From Belnapia mucosa (GTDB lineage: Bacteria > Pseudomonadota > Alphaproteobacteria > Acetobacterales > Acetobacteraceae), in contig NZ_JAEUXJ010000012.1 of the NCBI RefSeq assembly GCF_016775475.1, positions 1 through 64,000 on the forward strand: 64,000 nt of DNA, read 5' to 3'. Shown in pieces: positions 25,310 through 34,122 of this stretch. The position numbers and the translations under genes were made by a program. Position 1 is the stretch's first letter. Every line of letters begins with the position of its first letter. Under the pieces are notes generated by a model, which saw only the letters and a list, made by a program, of their open reading frames with translations, ran no database searches and was not told the DNA's origin.

Positions 25310-26059
25310 TCAGATCACCTTCGCTTCGTTGCGCAGCTTCTCGACGAGTTCCTGGACCGAGCCGACCTTCTTGCCGGCCTGGCGCTTCGGCGGCTCCTCC
25401 ACCTTGAGCACCGTGAGGCGCGGCGAGACATCGACGCCGAGATCGGCCGGCTTCAGCGTCTCGATCGGCTTCTTGCGCGCCTTCATGATGTTGGGGAGGG
25501 AGGCGTAGCGCGGCTCGTTCAGGCGGAGATCGGTCGTGACGATCGCCGGCAGCTTGAGCTGGAGGCGCTCGAGGCCGCCATCGACCTCACGCGTCACCTT
25601 GATGCCGCCATCGGCCGGCTCGACCTTCGACGCATAGGTGCCCTGCGGCCAGCCGAGCAGCGCCGCCAGCATCTGGCCGGTGGCGTTCATGTCGTCGTCG
25701 ATCGCCTGCTTGCCGAGGATGACGAGGTCCGGGCTTTCCTTGGCGATGACCGCCTTGAGCAGCTTGGCCACGGCCAGCGGCTCGAGAATGCCGTCATGCT
25801 CGATCAGGATGCCGCGGTCGGCGCCCATGGCGAGGGCGGTGCGGATCTGCTCCTGGCAGGCCGTGGGGCCGGCGGAGACGGCGATGATCTCGGTCGCCGC
25901 GCCCTTTTCCTTCAGGCGCACCGCTTCCTCGACCGCGATCTCGTCGAAGGGGTTCATCGACATCTTGACGTTCGCGGTCTCGACGCCGGTGTGGTCCGCC
26001 TTGACACGGACCTTCACGTTGTAATCGACGACCCGCTTGACGGGGACGAGGAGCTTCAT
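25310..26059 (-). CDS. etfB: Electron transfer flavoprotein beta subunit
   Basis: 249 residues. MKLLVPVKRVVDYNVKVRVK and MSMNPFDEIAVEEAVRLKEK open the ETF-beta fold; VILGKQAIDDDMNATGQMLA is the AMP-binding signature and LKLPAIVTTDLRLNEPRYAS the conserved recognition loop region. It pairs with EtfA to accept electrons from acyl-CoA dehydrogenases. Confidence 0.97.
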   Translation of the reverse strand: MKLLVPVKRVVDYNVKVRVKADHTGVETANVKMSMNPFDEIAVEEAVRLKEKGAATEIIAVSAGPTACQEQIRTALAMGADRGILIEHDGILEPLAVAKLLKAVIAKESPDLVILGKQAIDDDMNATGQMLAALLGWPQGTYASKVEPADGGIKVTREVDGGLERLQLKLPAIVTTDLRLNEPRYASLPNIMKARKKPIETLKPADLGVDVSPRLTVLKVEEPPKRQAGKKVGSVQELVEKLRNEAKVI

Positions 26060-26214
26060 AGGCTCTGCCGTTTCCTGGCTGCTGTTGATTGGATACCCCG
26101 CCGGCCCTTCCGGGCCGCGGGACGGTCAGGGGGATCGGCCCAGCCCCGCCCCCCGAAAATCCGCGGCAAAATAGGGCGGCCCGCTGCGCCCTGTCAAAGC
26201 GGCCCCGGCCCCGA

Positions 26215-26409
26215 TCACCGATGTGCGACCATCAGCAGCAGCGCGAAGAGCAGCAGCGTCACCCCCTGGATGATGACCCGCCAGCGCATCAGCAGGTTGG
26301 ACCGCGCTCCGCTGCCATCGCCCTTGGCGAGGCCGAGCATGCCGGCGAAGAGCGTGCCGAGGGTCGCCAGCATGCCAAGGGCGACGAGGATGGTCAGGAT
26401 CGTCTTCAT
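26215..26409 (-). CDS. Twin-transmembrane (HIG1-like) small protein
   Basis: 64 residues with two membrane helices, LTILVALGMLATLGTLFAGM and VIIQGVTLLLFALLLMVAHR, joined by a short polar loop (LAKGDGSGARSNLLMRWR). This matches the short alphaproteobacterial twin-transmembrane/HIG1-domain proteins. The ATG is at 26407-26409. Role unknown; HIG1 relatives associate with respiratory complexes. Confidence 0.8.
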   Translation of the reverse strand: MKTILTILVALGMLATLGTLFAGMLGLAKGDGSGARSNLLMRWRVIIQGVTLLLFALLLMVAHR

Positions 26410-26494
26410 CCCCAGGAGTTAGCGCCCCGCCGGCCGAGTGCAAGCATCGCGAGCTTCTTGACCCCGGCCGGTCGATGGGGTTGCTGCCCGACCC

Positions 26495-29005
26495 ATGCGC
26501 TTACTCCGGATCCTTCCAGTCCTGATGCTCCTGCTCGGGGCGCCCGCCATTGGGGAACCTGCCTCCGCCCAGACCGCGGCGCCGCGGCCGGCCCATCCCG
26601 CGCCGGCGCGGCCGGTGACCAGCCTGAATACCGAGGATATCGACCGGCTGACCTCGCTCCTCCAGGACGAGCACCGCCGGGCGGAATTCCTCCGCACGCT
26701 GGAAGCGCTGGCGGCGGCAAGCCGCGCCCAGGGGGGAACGGCGGCGGAGGGCATGATCCTGCCCATGCCGGCCCCGCATGCCGCGCCGCCTGGCGCCTCC
26801 GCGCCGGCCCCCGTGCCGAATGGCGCCGCCGCCGAGGAGGCGGAGGCGACCCCGCCGGCGGCGGCCGGCCCGGCCGCGGCCCCGGCCCAGCCAGCCCCTG
26901 CCGCCCCGGCCCAAGGCGCCGCGCCGGCGGCCCCCCCTGCCGCGGCCTCCGCCGCACCTGCCGCGCCCGCGGCCGACCCGCTGATCGCGCCGAACACCCT
27001 TGGTGCCCAGCTCCTCGCCGGGGTGTCGGGCCGGATCGGCAAGGTTTCGGACGACATGCTCGGCGTCGCCCGGACCATGGCCGATCTCCCAGCGCTCTGG
27101 GATGCCGCACTCCAGCTCGCCCGCGATCCGGTCGCCCATACGCGGCTGCTGGATGCCGCCTGGAAGCTGGTGCTGCTGATCGGCCTCGGCCTCGCGGCGG
27201 AGGCGACGCTGTTCCGCAGCCTGGCCCGGCCGCGGCGCTGGCTGGATGCCATGGCGCCGGCCGAGCATGAGCGCTGGACCTGGCTGAAGCGCCTGCCGCT
27301 GCTCTTCGGCCGGCTGGTGCTGGACCTGCTGCCGATCGCCGTCTTCGGCCTGGTGGTCTATGGGCTGTTCGGCCTGGTGAAGCCGCTGCCGACCACCCGG
27401 CTGGTCGGGCTGATGATCGCCAATGTCTATATGGGCTCGCGCCTCGCCTTCGCGCTGGCCCGGGCCCTGCTCTCGCCGGCCTCGAACCATCTGCGGCTGA
27501 TCCCCTGTTCGGATGGCGCGGCGGCGGCCAGCATCGGCTGGCTGCGGCGGCTGATGCTGGTCGGCGTCGGCGGCTATGCGCTGGCCGAGGCCGCGCTGCT
27601 CTTCGGCATGCCCTGGGCGGCCTATGACGCCATTATCAACGTCACCCTGCTGGTCAGCTCCCTGCTGCTGGTGCGGCTGGTGCTGCAGCAGCGGGAAGCG
27701 GTCTCGGCGGTGCTGCGTGCCAAGCCGCTGAAGCCGGACGAGACGGCGGACCGCACCCGGCTGCTGCTGCGCGGCCTGCGCGACCGCCTGGCCGAGACCT
27801 GGCATGTCATGGTCATCCTCTGGCTCGCGGCCGGCTGGGTGGTCTGGGCGCTGGCGCTGGAGAACGGCTTCCAGCGGCTGCTCTGGGGCACGGTGCTGAC
27901 CCTGCTGGTCCTCGGCGTCGCCAAGGCGGTGGATGAGGGCTTCATCCGGCTGACCGACCACCTCCTGCATCCCTCGCCGGAGACGGCGCAGCGCTGGCCC
28001 GGCCTGCCCTCCCGCGCCGCGACCTATGTGCCGCCGGCGCGGCTCGCCGTCTCGGTGCTGATCGGCTGCGCGGTGGCGGTGCTGCTGCTGGAGACCTGGG
28101 GCTTCGGCGCGTTCGCCTGGTTCGCCGACGGCACGCTCGGCAACCGGCTGCTGGAGACGCTGTTCAACATCTTCTGCACGCTGATCCTGGCGCTGGTGGT
28201 GTGGGAGACGGCGAATTCCGCCATCCAGCGGCGGCTGGCCCGGCTGGCGCGGGACAGCCATGCGGCGCGCAGCGCGCGGGTGCGGACGCTGCTGCCGATG
28301 CTGCGCACGGTGCTCGGCGTCCTCATCCTTGTCTTCGTAGTGCTGAACGCGTTGTCGCAGCTCGGGCTGAACGTGGCGCCGCTGCTGGCTGGCGCCGGCG
28401 TCGTCGGCCTCGCCATCGGCTTCGGCTCGCAGACGCTGGTGAAGGATGTGATCACCGGCGTCTTCCTCCTGCTCGAGGATGCGGTGGCGGTCGGCGATGT
28501 GGTGAATGTCGGCGGCAAGGGCGGCGTGGTGGAGCATCTCTCGATCCGCTCCATCAAGCTGCGCGACGGCGACGGGGCGATCCATATCGTGCCCTTCTCC
28601 ACCGTGACGACGGTGACCAACAGCACGCGCGACTTCGCCTTCGCCATGGTCGATATCCTGGTGGCCTACGACACCGATACCGACCGGGCCGGCGCGCTGA
28701 TCAAGGAGATCGTCGCCGACATGCGCTGCGAGACGCGGTTCAAGACGGCGATCCGGGACGATTTCGACTTCTGGGGCGTGGACAGCCTGGGCCAGGTGGG
28801 CGTGCAGCTCCGCGGCCGGGTGCGGACCGAGCCGACCCAGCGCTGGCCGGTGCAGCGGGAGCTGATGCGGCGGGTGAAGCGGCGCTTCGAGGAGATGGGG
28901 ATCAACATCCCCCACCAGCCGCTGGCGCCGCTGGAACGTTCGGCGAAGCCGCCGGAGGAGGCCGCGCCTCCTCCTGCCAAGGCGGGGGCCAAGGCGGCCG
29001 AGTAA
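26495..29005 (+). CDS. Large mechanosensitive channel (MscS family)
   Basis: 836 residues. Signal peptide-like start (LLRILPVLMLLLGAPAIGEP), then about 150 residues rich in Ala and Pro, then roughly ten membrane helices, then the MscS core: LLAGAGVVGLAIGFGSQTLV is the pore helix, KDVITGVFLLLEDAVAVGDV the adjoining segment, and DGAIHIVPFSTVTTVTNSTR the beta domain. The extra N-terminal helices make it an MscK/YbdG-type large member. It opens under membrane tension to release solutes. Repetitive Pro/Ala DNA around 26780-26980 is coding. Confidence 0.92.
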   Translation: MRLLRILPVLMLLLGAPAIGEPASAQTAAPRPAHPAPARPVTSLNTEDIDRLTSLLQDEHRRAEFLRTLEALAAASRAQGGTAAEGMILPMPAPHAAPPGASAPAPVPNGAAAEEAEATPPAAAGPAAAPAQPAPAAPAQGAAPAAPPAAASAAPAAPAADPLIAPNTLGAQLLAGVSGRIGKVSDDMLGVARTMADLPALWDAALQLARDPVAHTRLLDAAWKLVLLIGLGLAAEATLFRSLARPRRWLDAMAPAEHERWTWLKRLPLLFGRLVLDLLPIAVFGLVVYGLFGLVKPLPTTRLVGLMIANVYMGSRLAFALARALLSPASNHLRLIPCSDGAAAASIGWLRRLMLVGVGGYALAEAALLFGMPWAAYDAIINVTLLVSSLLLVRLVLQQREAVSAVLRAKPLKPDETADRTRLLLRGLRDRLAETWHVMVILWLAAGWVVWALALENGFQRLLWGTVLTLLVLGVAKAVDEGFIRLTDHLLHPSPETAQRWPGLPSRAATYVPPARLAVSVLIGCAVAVLLLETWGFGAFAWFADGTLGNRLLETLFNIFCTLILALVVWETANSAIQRRLARLARDSHAARSARVRTLLPMLRTVLGVLILVFVVLNALSQLGLNVAPLLAGAGVVGLAIGFGSQTLVKDVITGVFLLLEDAVAVGDVVNVGGKGGVVEHLSIRSIKLRDGDGAIHIVPFSTVTTVTNSTRDFAFAMVDILVAYDTDTDRAGALIKEIVADMRCETRFKTAIRDDFDFWGVDSLGQVGVQLRGRVRTEPTQRWPVQRELMRRVKRRFEEMGINIPHQPLAPLERSAKPPEEAAPPPAKAGAKAAE

Positions 29006-29059
29006 CCGCTCGAATCGTCCGGTTTCGGCCGGAAGCCAATTCAACCTATGGATGCAGGG

Positions 29060-29085
29060 ACGGGGGTGGCTCAGGCCGCCCCCGT
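29060..29085. terminator. Hairpin after the MscS gene
   Basis: ACGGGGG at 29060-29066 pairs with CCCCCGT at 29079-29085, with inner GGC/GCC pairing possible. No T tract follows, so termination is plausible but not certain. Confidence 0.5.
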
Positions 29086-29159
29086 CGTCAATTCAGGCCC
29101 TTTCTGTGGCCGATGGGCCGCCCCCAGGGGCTTAAAGCTCTGATTCTGGTGGCTTTAAC

Positions 29160-29299
29160 CGAATCGTTCATAAACCGCACACACTATGTGATCGGGCACA
29201 TTCAACTGTAGGTTTGTAATTCCAGGTTGAATACGACATACGTTTGCCGCGCAAAGAGAGATCACGATCACGCGATCTCACGGCAATGTGGAGAGTCGT
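29160..29299 (+). promoter_or_regulatory. Upstream region of the GH16 gene with inverted repeats
   Basis: This stretch is more AT-rich than its surroundings. ATTCAAC (29200-29206) and GTTGAAT (29226-29232) form an inverted repeat 19 nt apart; GAGATC (29258-29263) and GATCTC (29274-29279) form another just before the start. Either could be an operator. GGAGAG lies 5 nt before the ATG at 29300. Confidence 0.4.
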
Positions 29300-30757
29300 A
29301 TGGCTGCCAGCACCACTTCCACCAGCACCAAGATCGACTGGAACGCGATCGGAGCGCTGGTCAACGCCTACCATGACGCTACGGGCAAGTGGGTCGACTA
29401 CGACTCCATCGTGGCGATGAACTGGACCCCGGGCACGACCACGGTCACCCCGATGCCGGTCCCGACGCCCGCCCCGGCCCCGATGCCGACCCCGGCTCCT
29501 GCGGCGGTCAATTGGAACGCCATCGGCGCGCTGGTGACCGCCTATCACGACGCGACGGGCAAGTGGGCCACCTACGAAGACATCAACGCGATGGGCTGGA
29601 AGCCGGGCGGCACCACGACCCCGGCGCCGAGCAACCCGACGCCGAGCAACCCGACGCCGAGCAACCCGGCCCCGACCACGCCGGCCCCGGTGAACACCAC
29701 CCTCGGCACCGGCAAAGACACCTTCGTCATCAAGATCAGCGAGGACGCCTACAAGGGCGACGCGCAATACACGATCAAGGTCGATGGCCAGCAGATCGGC
29801 GGCACGCTGACCGCCCATGCCAGCCACGCGCTCGGCCAGGACGACATCATCACGCTGCACGGCAACTGGGGCGCCGGCGCCCATACCGTGACGGTCACCT
29901 TCCTGAACGACCTCTATGGCGGCACCTCGGCGACCGACCGCAACCTGCATGTCGACGCCGTCTCCTATAACGGCAAGGCGCAGGCGGGCGGCGACTTCGA
30001 CCTGAACTCGAATGGCAGCCACGACTTCGCCATCGCCGCGACCCAGGTGGTGACGACGCCCACCACGCCGACGACGCCCACCAACCCGTCCACGCCGGTC
30101 ACCCCGCCCTCGACCAGCGGCGAGAGCATCCTGCCCTCCGGCTACGATCTGGTCTGGCGCGAGACCTTCGACGGCGGCCTCGGCAAGTTCAGCCACAACT
30201 ACGGCCATGTCTGGGCGCATGACGGCCAGGTGGACATCGCCTCCTGGGCCGGCGACGGCTTCGGCCAGTCGGGCGCGATGATCGCGCCGAGCGGCCCGAG
30301 CGCCGGCTTCGGCTACGGCCTCTTCTCCTGGACGGTGAAGGGCAACCAGGACAGTGCGCCGGGCGCCTTCATGTGCCTCTGGCCGGCATCCGACCAGTGG
30401 CCCGGCCCGGAGCTGGACATGGCCGAGGTGGCGCCGGATGGCAGCGTCTACTCGACCATCCACTGGAAGGGCGCCGACGGGTCCGACCAGTTCCAGTCCT
30501 ACAAGCTGGACGGCATCAAGTTCACCGACAAGCACACCTATGCCATGGACTGGCAGGATGGCCGCCTGACCGGCTATGTCGACGGCGTGCAGAAGTGGAC
30601 GACGACCGAGCATGTGCCGAAGGACTTCGCCCATGGCGGCGAGAACTCGGTGCCGGGCGTCGGCGAGCAGGCAGCCTGGGCCGCGGCCTATCAGAATGGC
30701 GACAACCTGGTCACCCTGTACGAGGCGACCTATTCGACCCATTCCGTGATCGGCTGA
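29300..30757 (+). CDS. GH16-family glycoside hydrolase with N-terminal tandem modules and a xylan-binding-type CBM
   Basis: 485 residues from the ATG at 29300 (a GTG at 29288 is in frame but has no ribosome site). Order: two 22-residue modules (12-33 and 70-91; IDWNAIGALVNAYHDATGKW and VNWNAIGALVTAYHDATGKW), each followed by a Pro-rich linker; a Ca-dependent CBM60-like domain at about 130-235 (FVIKISEDAYKGDAQYTIKV, LHGNWGAGAHTVTVTFLNDL); a linker; then GH16 from about 275 (LVWRETFDGGLGKFSHNYGH) with the catalytic ExDxxE as GPELDMAEVAPDG. Probably cuts a beta-glucan-type polysaccharide. No Sec signal peptide, so export would be by another route. The same module ends the glycine-rich protein at 8159-9250. 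Confidence 0.88.
   Translation: MAASTTSTSTKIDWNAIGALVNAYHDATGKWVDYDSIVAMNWTPGTTTVTPMPVPTPAPAPMPTPAPAAVNWNAIGALVTAYHDATGKWATYEDINAMGWKPGGTTTPAPSNPTPSNPTPSNPAPTTPAPVNTTLGTGKDTFVIKISEDAYKGDAQYTIKVDGQQIGGTLTAHASHALGQDDIITLHGNWGAGAHTVTVTFLNDLYGGTSATDRNLHVDAVSYNGKAQAGGDFDLNSNGSHDFAIAATQVVTTPTTPTTPTNPSTPVTPPSTSGESILPSGYDLVWRETFDGGLGKFSHNYGHVWAHDGQVDIASWAGDGFGQSGAMIAPSGPSAGFGYGLFSWTVKGNQDSAPGAFMCLWPASDQWPGPELDMAEVAPDGSVYSTIHWKGADGSDQFQSYKLDGIKFTDKHTYAMDWQDGRLTGYVDGVQKWTTTEHVPKDFAHGGENSVPGVGEQAAWAAAYQNGDNLVTLYEATYSTHSVIG
29626..29670 (+). repeat. 15-bp triplicate coding repeat
   Basis: Three head-to-tail 15-bp units (GCCGAGCAACCCGAC, last one ending GGC) encode PSNPT repeats in the linker before the CBM of the GH16 protein. 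Length may vary between strains. Confidence 0.85.
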
Positions 30758-30783
30758 TCGCGGCCCGGATCGGAGAAACCAAG

Positions 30784-30810
30784 CGCCCGCCCCCTCCGGG
30801 GCGGGCGTTT
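30784..30810. terminator. Bidirectional terminator between GH16 and azlD
   Basis: A perfect 10-bp stem (CGCCCGCCCC/GGGGCGGGCG, 4-nt loop CTCC) followed by TTT on the plus strand, between two convergent genes. Confidence 0.75.
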
Positions 30811-31121
30811 CATGGTGTACCGAGCGCTGCCCGCAGCAGCCAGAGCACCGCGACCCCGACCAGGATCGAGAGCGCCATCCTGCCGATCCGCGCCTGGGTG
30901 ATCAGCGCCGCGGCGCCCGCGACGCAGGCCGGCCAGCCCTCCTGCGCCAGGGCAGGCGCCAGGAAGGCGACGAAGATCGCGCCCGGCAGGTGCTGCAGCA
31001 TGGCCTGGACGAAGGGCGGCGGCCGCGTCACCCGCAGGATCGCATAACCCCCGGCCCGGCAGAGGAAGGTCGCCAACGCCATCCCGAGGATGGCCGCCAG
31101 CACGTCCCAGCGCAGCATCAT
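30810..31121 (-). CDS. azlD: AzlD-family branched-chain amino acid export subunit
   Basis: 103 residues with about four membrane helices: WDVLAAILGMALATFLCRAG, LPGAIFVAFLAPALAQEGWP and MALSILVGVAVLWLLRAAL. This is the small AzlD partner of AzlC. The start ATG (31119-31121) overlaps the azlC stop as ATGA, so the two are made together. Confidence 0.88.
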   Translation of the reverse strand: MMLRWDVLAAILGMALATFLCRAGGYAILRVTRPPPFVQAMLQHLPGAIFVAFLAPALAQEGWPACVAGAAALITQARIGRMALSILVGVAVLWLLRAALGTP

Positions 31122-31843
31122 GCCCGCGCCCGCCGCCCGTCCATCGCCGCCCCGGCCGCGGCACCGCCGAGCGCCCCGATCAGCACCGGCCAGGGCGGGC
31201 CGAGCCCGAGCCCATGCGCCGCCAGCGCCAGCACCCCCGCCAGCCCCCAGGGCAGCAGGTCGGCCCGCCCGCGCCAGAGCGGCACCAGGATCGAGGCCAG
31301 CGCCGCGACCGAGGCGAAGAAGACCGGATGCCCGGGTGGCAGCCGCACCGCCGCGCCGAAGACATGGCCGACCCCGCACATCACCATCCAATTCGCCCAC
31401 ATCGTCAGGCTGGCCCCGGCGAGGAAGGCCGCATCGCGCCGCCCGGCCCGCATCTCGGCGATGGCGAGGGCGAAGGAATTATCGACCAGCACCGCGAGGC
31501 TGCCCCAGAGCCGGATGCCCTGCACCCGGTCCAGCACCGGGGCCAGCGCCGCACCCATCGGCGCCAGCCGCAGATTGATGACGAAGGCGGCCAGCGTCGC
31601 GGCGAGGATCGGCGCCGGATCGGTCCAAAGTTGCAGCGCGACGAGCTGCGCCGTGCCGGCGAAGACCAGGCCGCACATCAGCAGCGCCTCCAGCAGCGAC
31701 AGGCCGCGGGCATCGGCCGCCATGCCGACCACCAGGCCGAAGGGCATCAGCCCGATCGTCAGGGCAAGGCCGGCGCGGGCGCCGCGACGGAAGCCGGCGG
31801 CGGTGAAGCTGGATGGCCGCTCGGCGGGCTGTGGCTGCTGCAA
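31118..31843 (-). CDS. azlC: AzlC-family branched-chain amino acid exporter
   Basis: 241 residues, inner-membrane. GARAGLALTIGLMPFGLVVG, LLEALLMCGLVFAGTAQLVA and NLRLAPMGAALAPVLDR are AzlC signature parts. AzlCD exports branched-chain amino acids or analogues such as 4-azaleucine. Its start is at 31841-31843, just downstream (minus strand) of the NeuD-type gene by about 40 nt. Confidence 0.9.
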   Translation of the reverse strand: MQQPQPAERPSSFTAAGFRRGARAGLALTIGLMPFGLVVGMAADARGLSLLEALLMCGLVFAGTAQLVALQLWTDPAPILAATLAAFVINLRLAPMGAALAPVLDRVQGIRLWGSLAVLVDNSFALAIAEMRAGRRDAAFLAGASLTMWANWMVMCGVGHVFGAAVRLPPGHPVFFASVAALASILVPLWRGRADLLPWGLAGVLALAAHGLGLGPPWPVLIGALGGAAAGAAMDGRRARA

Positions 31844-31884
31844 GGCTGGTCCCCTTCCGGCAGCGGTATGCCACCGGTGCCGGA

Positions 31885-32523
31885 TCAGCCCAAGGGGCGG
31901 GCCAAGGGGCGGGCCGGCACGCCGCCGACCACGGCGCCGGGCGGCACATCCTCGACGACGCCGGCGCCGATGCCGACCACCGCCCCCTCGCCCACCGAGA
32001 CCAGGGGCCGGCAGGCCGCGCCCGCACCGACCAGGGCCCGCGCCCCCACCCGCACCCCGCCGGCCAGCACCGCGCCGGGGGCGATATGCGCTGCCTCCCC
32101 CACCACCACGTCATGCTCGAGGATGGCGCCGGTATTGACGATGGCGAGCCGCCCGACCTCGGCCAGCGCGCCGAGCACGGCCCGCGGCAGCACCACCGCG
32201 CCGGGGCCGACCACCGCGCTGCGGGCCCGGATCACGGAGGGATGCACCAGCGCCGGCAGGGTGAAGCCCAGCGCCTCCAGCCGCGCGGCGGCGGCGAGGC
32301 GCGCGGCGGCATCGCCGATCGCCACGCAGGCGAGGCGGGTGCCGGCGGCCAGAAGCCCGGGCAGCACCGCCTCGTCGCCCAGGATCGGGAGGTCCAGCAG
32401 CTGCGCGGCGCGGGGCGTGGCATCGACCACGCCCACCGGCACCAGGCCGGGCAGGTGGTGCAGCAGCTCGCGGATCGCCCGTCCGTGCCCGCCGGCGCCG
32501 TAGATCACCAAGCTCCCGTCCAT
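31885..32523 (-). CDS. NeuD/PglD-type sugar O-acyltransferase
   Basis: 212 residues. N-terminal Rossmann-like domain (SLVIYGAGGHGRAIRELLHH) and C-terminal left-handed beta-helix of hexapeptide repeats (VIRARSAVVGPGAVVLPRAV, GAILEHDVVVGEAAHIAPGA, VVEDVPPGAVVGGVPARPLA). The catalytic His of PglD is matched by LEHD. Such enzymes acetylate amino- or sialic-acid-type sugars for capsule, LPS or glycoprotein. No sugar operon is nearby, so the acceptor is unknown. Confidence 0.85.
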   Translation of the reverse strand: MDGSLVIYGAGGHGRAIRELLHHLPGLVPVGVVDATPRAAQLLDLPILGDEAVLPGLLAAGTRLACVAIGDAAARLAAAARLEALGFTLPALVHPSVIRARSAVVGPGAVVLPRAVLGALAEVGRLAIVNTGAILEHDVVVGEAAHIAPGAVLAGGVRVGARALVGAGAACRPLVSVGEGAVVGIGAGVVEDVPPGAVVGGVPARPLARPLG

Positions 32524-32567
32524 CCATCCACTGCCCTTGCCACCGGCTTCGGTTATAACCCGCGCCG

Positions 32568-33560
32568 ATGCCGCTTCGCCGCCCCCTGCTCGCCGCGCTG
32601 CTGGCCGCGCCGGCCCTCGCCCGGGCGCAGGCGCCGCGGCCGGGGCCCTGGCGGGGGCTGCATCTGGTGCAGGTGCCGGGCTTTTCCTATGGCGGCGCCG
32701 ATGCCCGCTATGCGATGCGCCAGACCCTGCCGCTCGGCGCCGATGCGGTGGTGCTGTTGCCCTCGCTCTGGCAATCCGGCCCGGCCGCCACGGAGGTTCT
32801 GCGCGGCGGCGACCTCGACCCCGAGGGGCTGGCCGAGGCGATCCGCCAGGCGCGGGCCTCCGGGCTGCGGGTGCTGGTCCGGCCGCTGCTCTGGGTCGAG
32901 GGCGGCCGGCCGGAGACGGCCCGCCCGGCGGACGAGGCCGGCTGGCGCCGCTGGTTCGCCAGCTATGGCCAGCAGGTGACGGAGCTCGCCCGGCTGGCGC
33001 AGGAGGTGGGGGCGGAGGCTTTCGCCGCCGGCAGCGGCCTCGGCCGCAGCGTGGGCCGGCCGGAATGGCGCGGCCTGCTGGACGGGCTGCGCGGCACCTT
33101 CCGCGGCCGTCTCCTTTATATGGCGAGCAGTCCGGAGGAGGCCGAGGCGATCCCCTTCTGGGAGCGGCTGGACGGGATCGGGCTGCGGCTCTACCCGGCG
33201 CTCGGCCGCGATGACGGGCCGGAGGAATGGACGCCGGTGATGCGGCGCGAGGCGGAGCGGCTGGACCGGCTCGCGGCCCGGCTGCGGCGGCGGGTCTGGG
33301 TGGAACTCGGCATCCGCTCGGCGGCCGGCGCCGCGGCGCGGCCCTGGGAGACGGCGGAGGAACGTCGCTCCCTGCCCGATCCGCGGGTGCAGGCCCAGGT
33401 GCTGGCGCATTGGCTGCGGGCGCTCGACCGGCCGGCGGTGGAGGCGCTGCTGCTCTGGCGCTGGTTCACCGATCCCGGCCGGGGCGGGCCGGAGGACACC
33501 GACTTCACCCTCCAGGGCAAGCTGGCCGAGGGGGTGCTGATGGGCGCCTGGACGCGGTGA
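32568..33560 (+). CDS. Exported GH113-like TIM-barrel protein
   Basis: 330 residues with a signal peptide (RPLLAALLAAPALARAQ). LGADAVVLLPSLWQSGP, ASGLRVLVRPLLWVEGG, WRRWFASYGQQVTELARLAQ and FWERLDGIGLRLYPAL follow the layout of GH113/GTA TIM-barrel glycosidases. In that family the strand-4 motif is usually G-T-E-L with the catalytic Glu; here it reads AAGSGLGRSV, so the acid/base Glu seems lost, while RVWVELGIRS keeps the second Glu. It may bind a glycan without cutting it. Family recalled from motif, not searched. Confidence 0.6.
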   Translation: MPLRRPLLAALLAAPALARAQAPRPGPWRGLHLVQVPGFSYGGADARYAMRQTLPLGADAVVLLPSLWQSGPAATEVLRGGDLDPEGLAEAIRQARASGLRVLVRPLLWVEGGRPETARPADEAGWRRWFASYGQQVTELARLAQEVGAEAFAAGSGLGRSVGRPEWRGLLDGLRGTFRGRLLYMASSPEEAEAIPFWERLDGIGLRLYPALGRDDGPEEWTPVMRREAERLDRLAARLRRRVWVELGIRSAAGAAARPWETAEERRSLPDPRVQAQVLAHWLRALDRPAVEALLLWRWFTDPGRGGPEDTDFTLQGKLAEGVLMGAWTR

Positions 33561-33806
33561 TCAGGCGGCGACGCAGCCCTGCGGCTTGACCTTGCGGATG
33601 GTCGAGGCCGGGTGCCTGGCGAGGCGGTCGGCCGGGCGGATCGGGCGCCGCACCAGCTCCCCGCCGCAATTCGGGCAATGCCCGGCGAGGACGCCCCCGG
33701 CGCATCCCGCGCAGAAGGTGCATTCAAAGGAGCAGATGCGGGCCTCGGTGCTCTCGGGCGGCAGATCGGTGCCGCAGCATTCGCAGCAGGGGCGGAGTTC
33801 GAGCAT
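33561..33806 (-). CDS. DUF1272 zinc-ribbon protein
   Basis: 81 residues. MLELRPCCECCGTDLPPEST, ICSFECTFCAGCAGGVLAGH and CPNCGGELVRRPIRP form the cysteine-rich DUF1272 core, with five Cys pairs that would bind zinc. GGGAGG lies before the ATG at 33804-33806. The stop abuts the end of the convergent GH113-like gene. Function unknown. Confidence 0.88.
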   Translation of the reverse strand: MLELRPCCECCGTDLPPESTEARICSFECTFCAGCAGGVLAGHCPNCGGELVRRPIRPADRLARHPASTIRKVKPQGCVAA

Positions 33807-33897
33807 GGGCAACCCTCCCGGTTCGGACGCGGAAGCCTCGCATGGCAGGCGGGCGGGTCCAAGCGAACCGGGGCCGGGCGGGGCGCGTTGGCCGCGC

Positions 33898-34122
33898 ATG
33901 ACCCAGAAGAAGCCAGACCCCACGACCGAATCCACCGAACGCGCCAGCGGCACCATCGACCGGCCGATCGGCACAGGCGATGCCCAGCCGGGCGATTTCG
34001 CCGAACGCGCCGCCGAGCTGGGCGGGCCGGTGGACATTTTCCCGACCCGGCGCGACCGCAGCGGGCTGGAGCCCTGGCGTTCGACCGACGGCCCCGGCGA
34101 GGACGAGGCGCCGAAGAGCTAG
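33898..34122 (+). CDS. Small hydrophilic protein of unknown function
   Basis: 74 residues, polar and probably disordered (QKKPDPTTESTERASGTIDR, then FAERAAELGGPVDIFPTRRD). The family is not recognised. GC-skewed codon use fits coding, but no strong ribosome site is seen before the ATG at 33898. Its last 4 bp overlap the end of the convergent Pro-rich gene. Confidence 0.45.
   Translation: MTQKKPDPTTESTERASGTIDRPIGTGDAQPGDFAERAAELGGPVDIFPTRRDRSGLEPWRSTDGPGEDEAPKS

Noticed and set aside
26780..26985. Pro/Ala repetitive DNA in the MscS gene
   Set aside because: It is in frame and forms a low-complexity segment between signal and membrane parts; not an independent repeat element.
26501..29044. 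Long minus-strand frame opposite the MscS gene
   Set aside because: His/Arg/Gln-rich translation typical of an antisense shadow; the plus-strand frame has clear MscS motifs.
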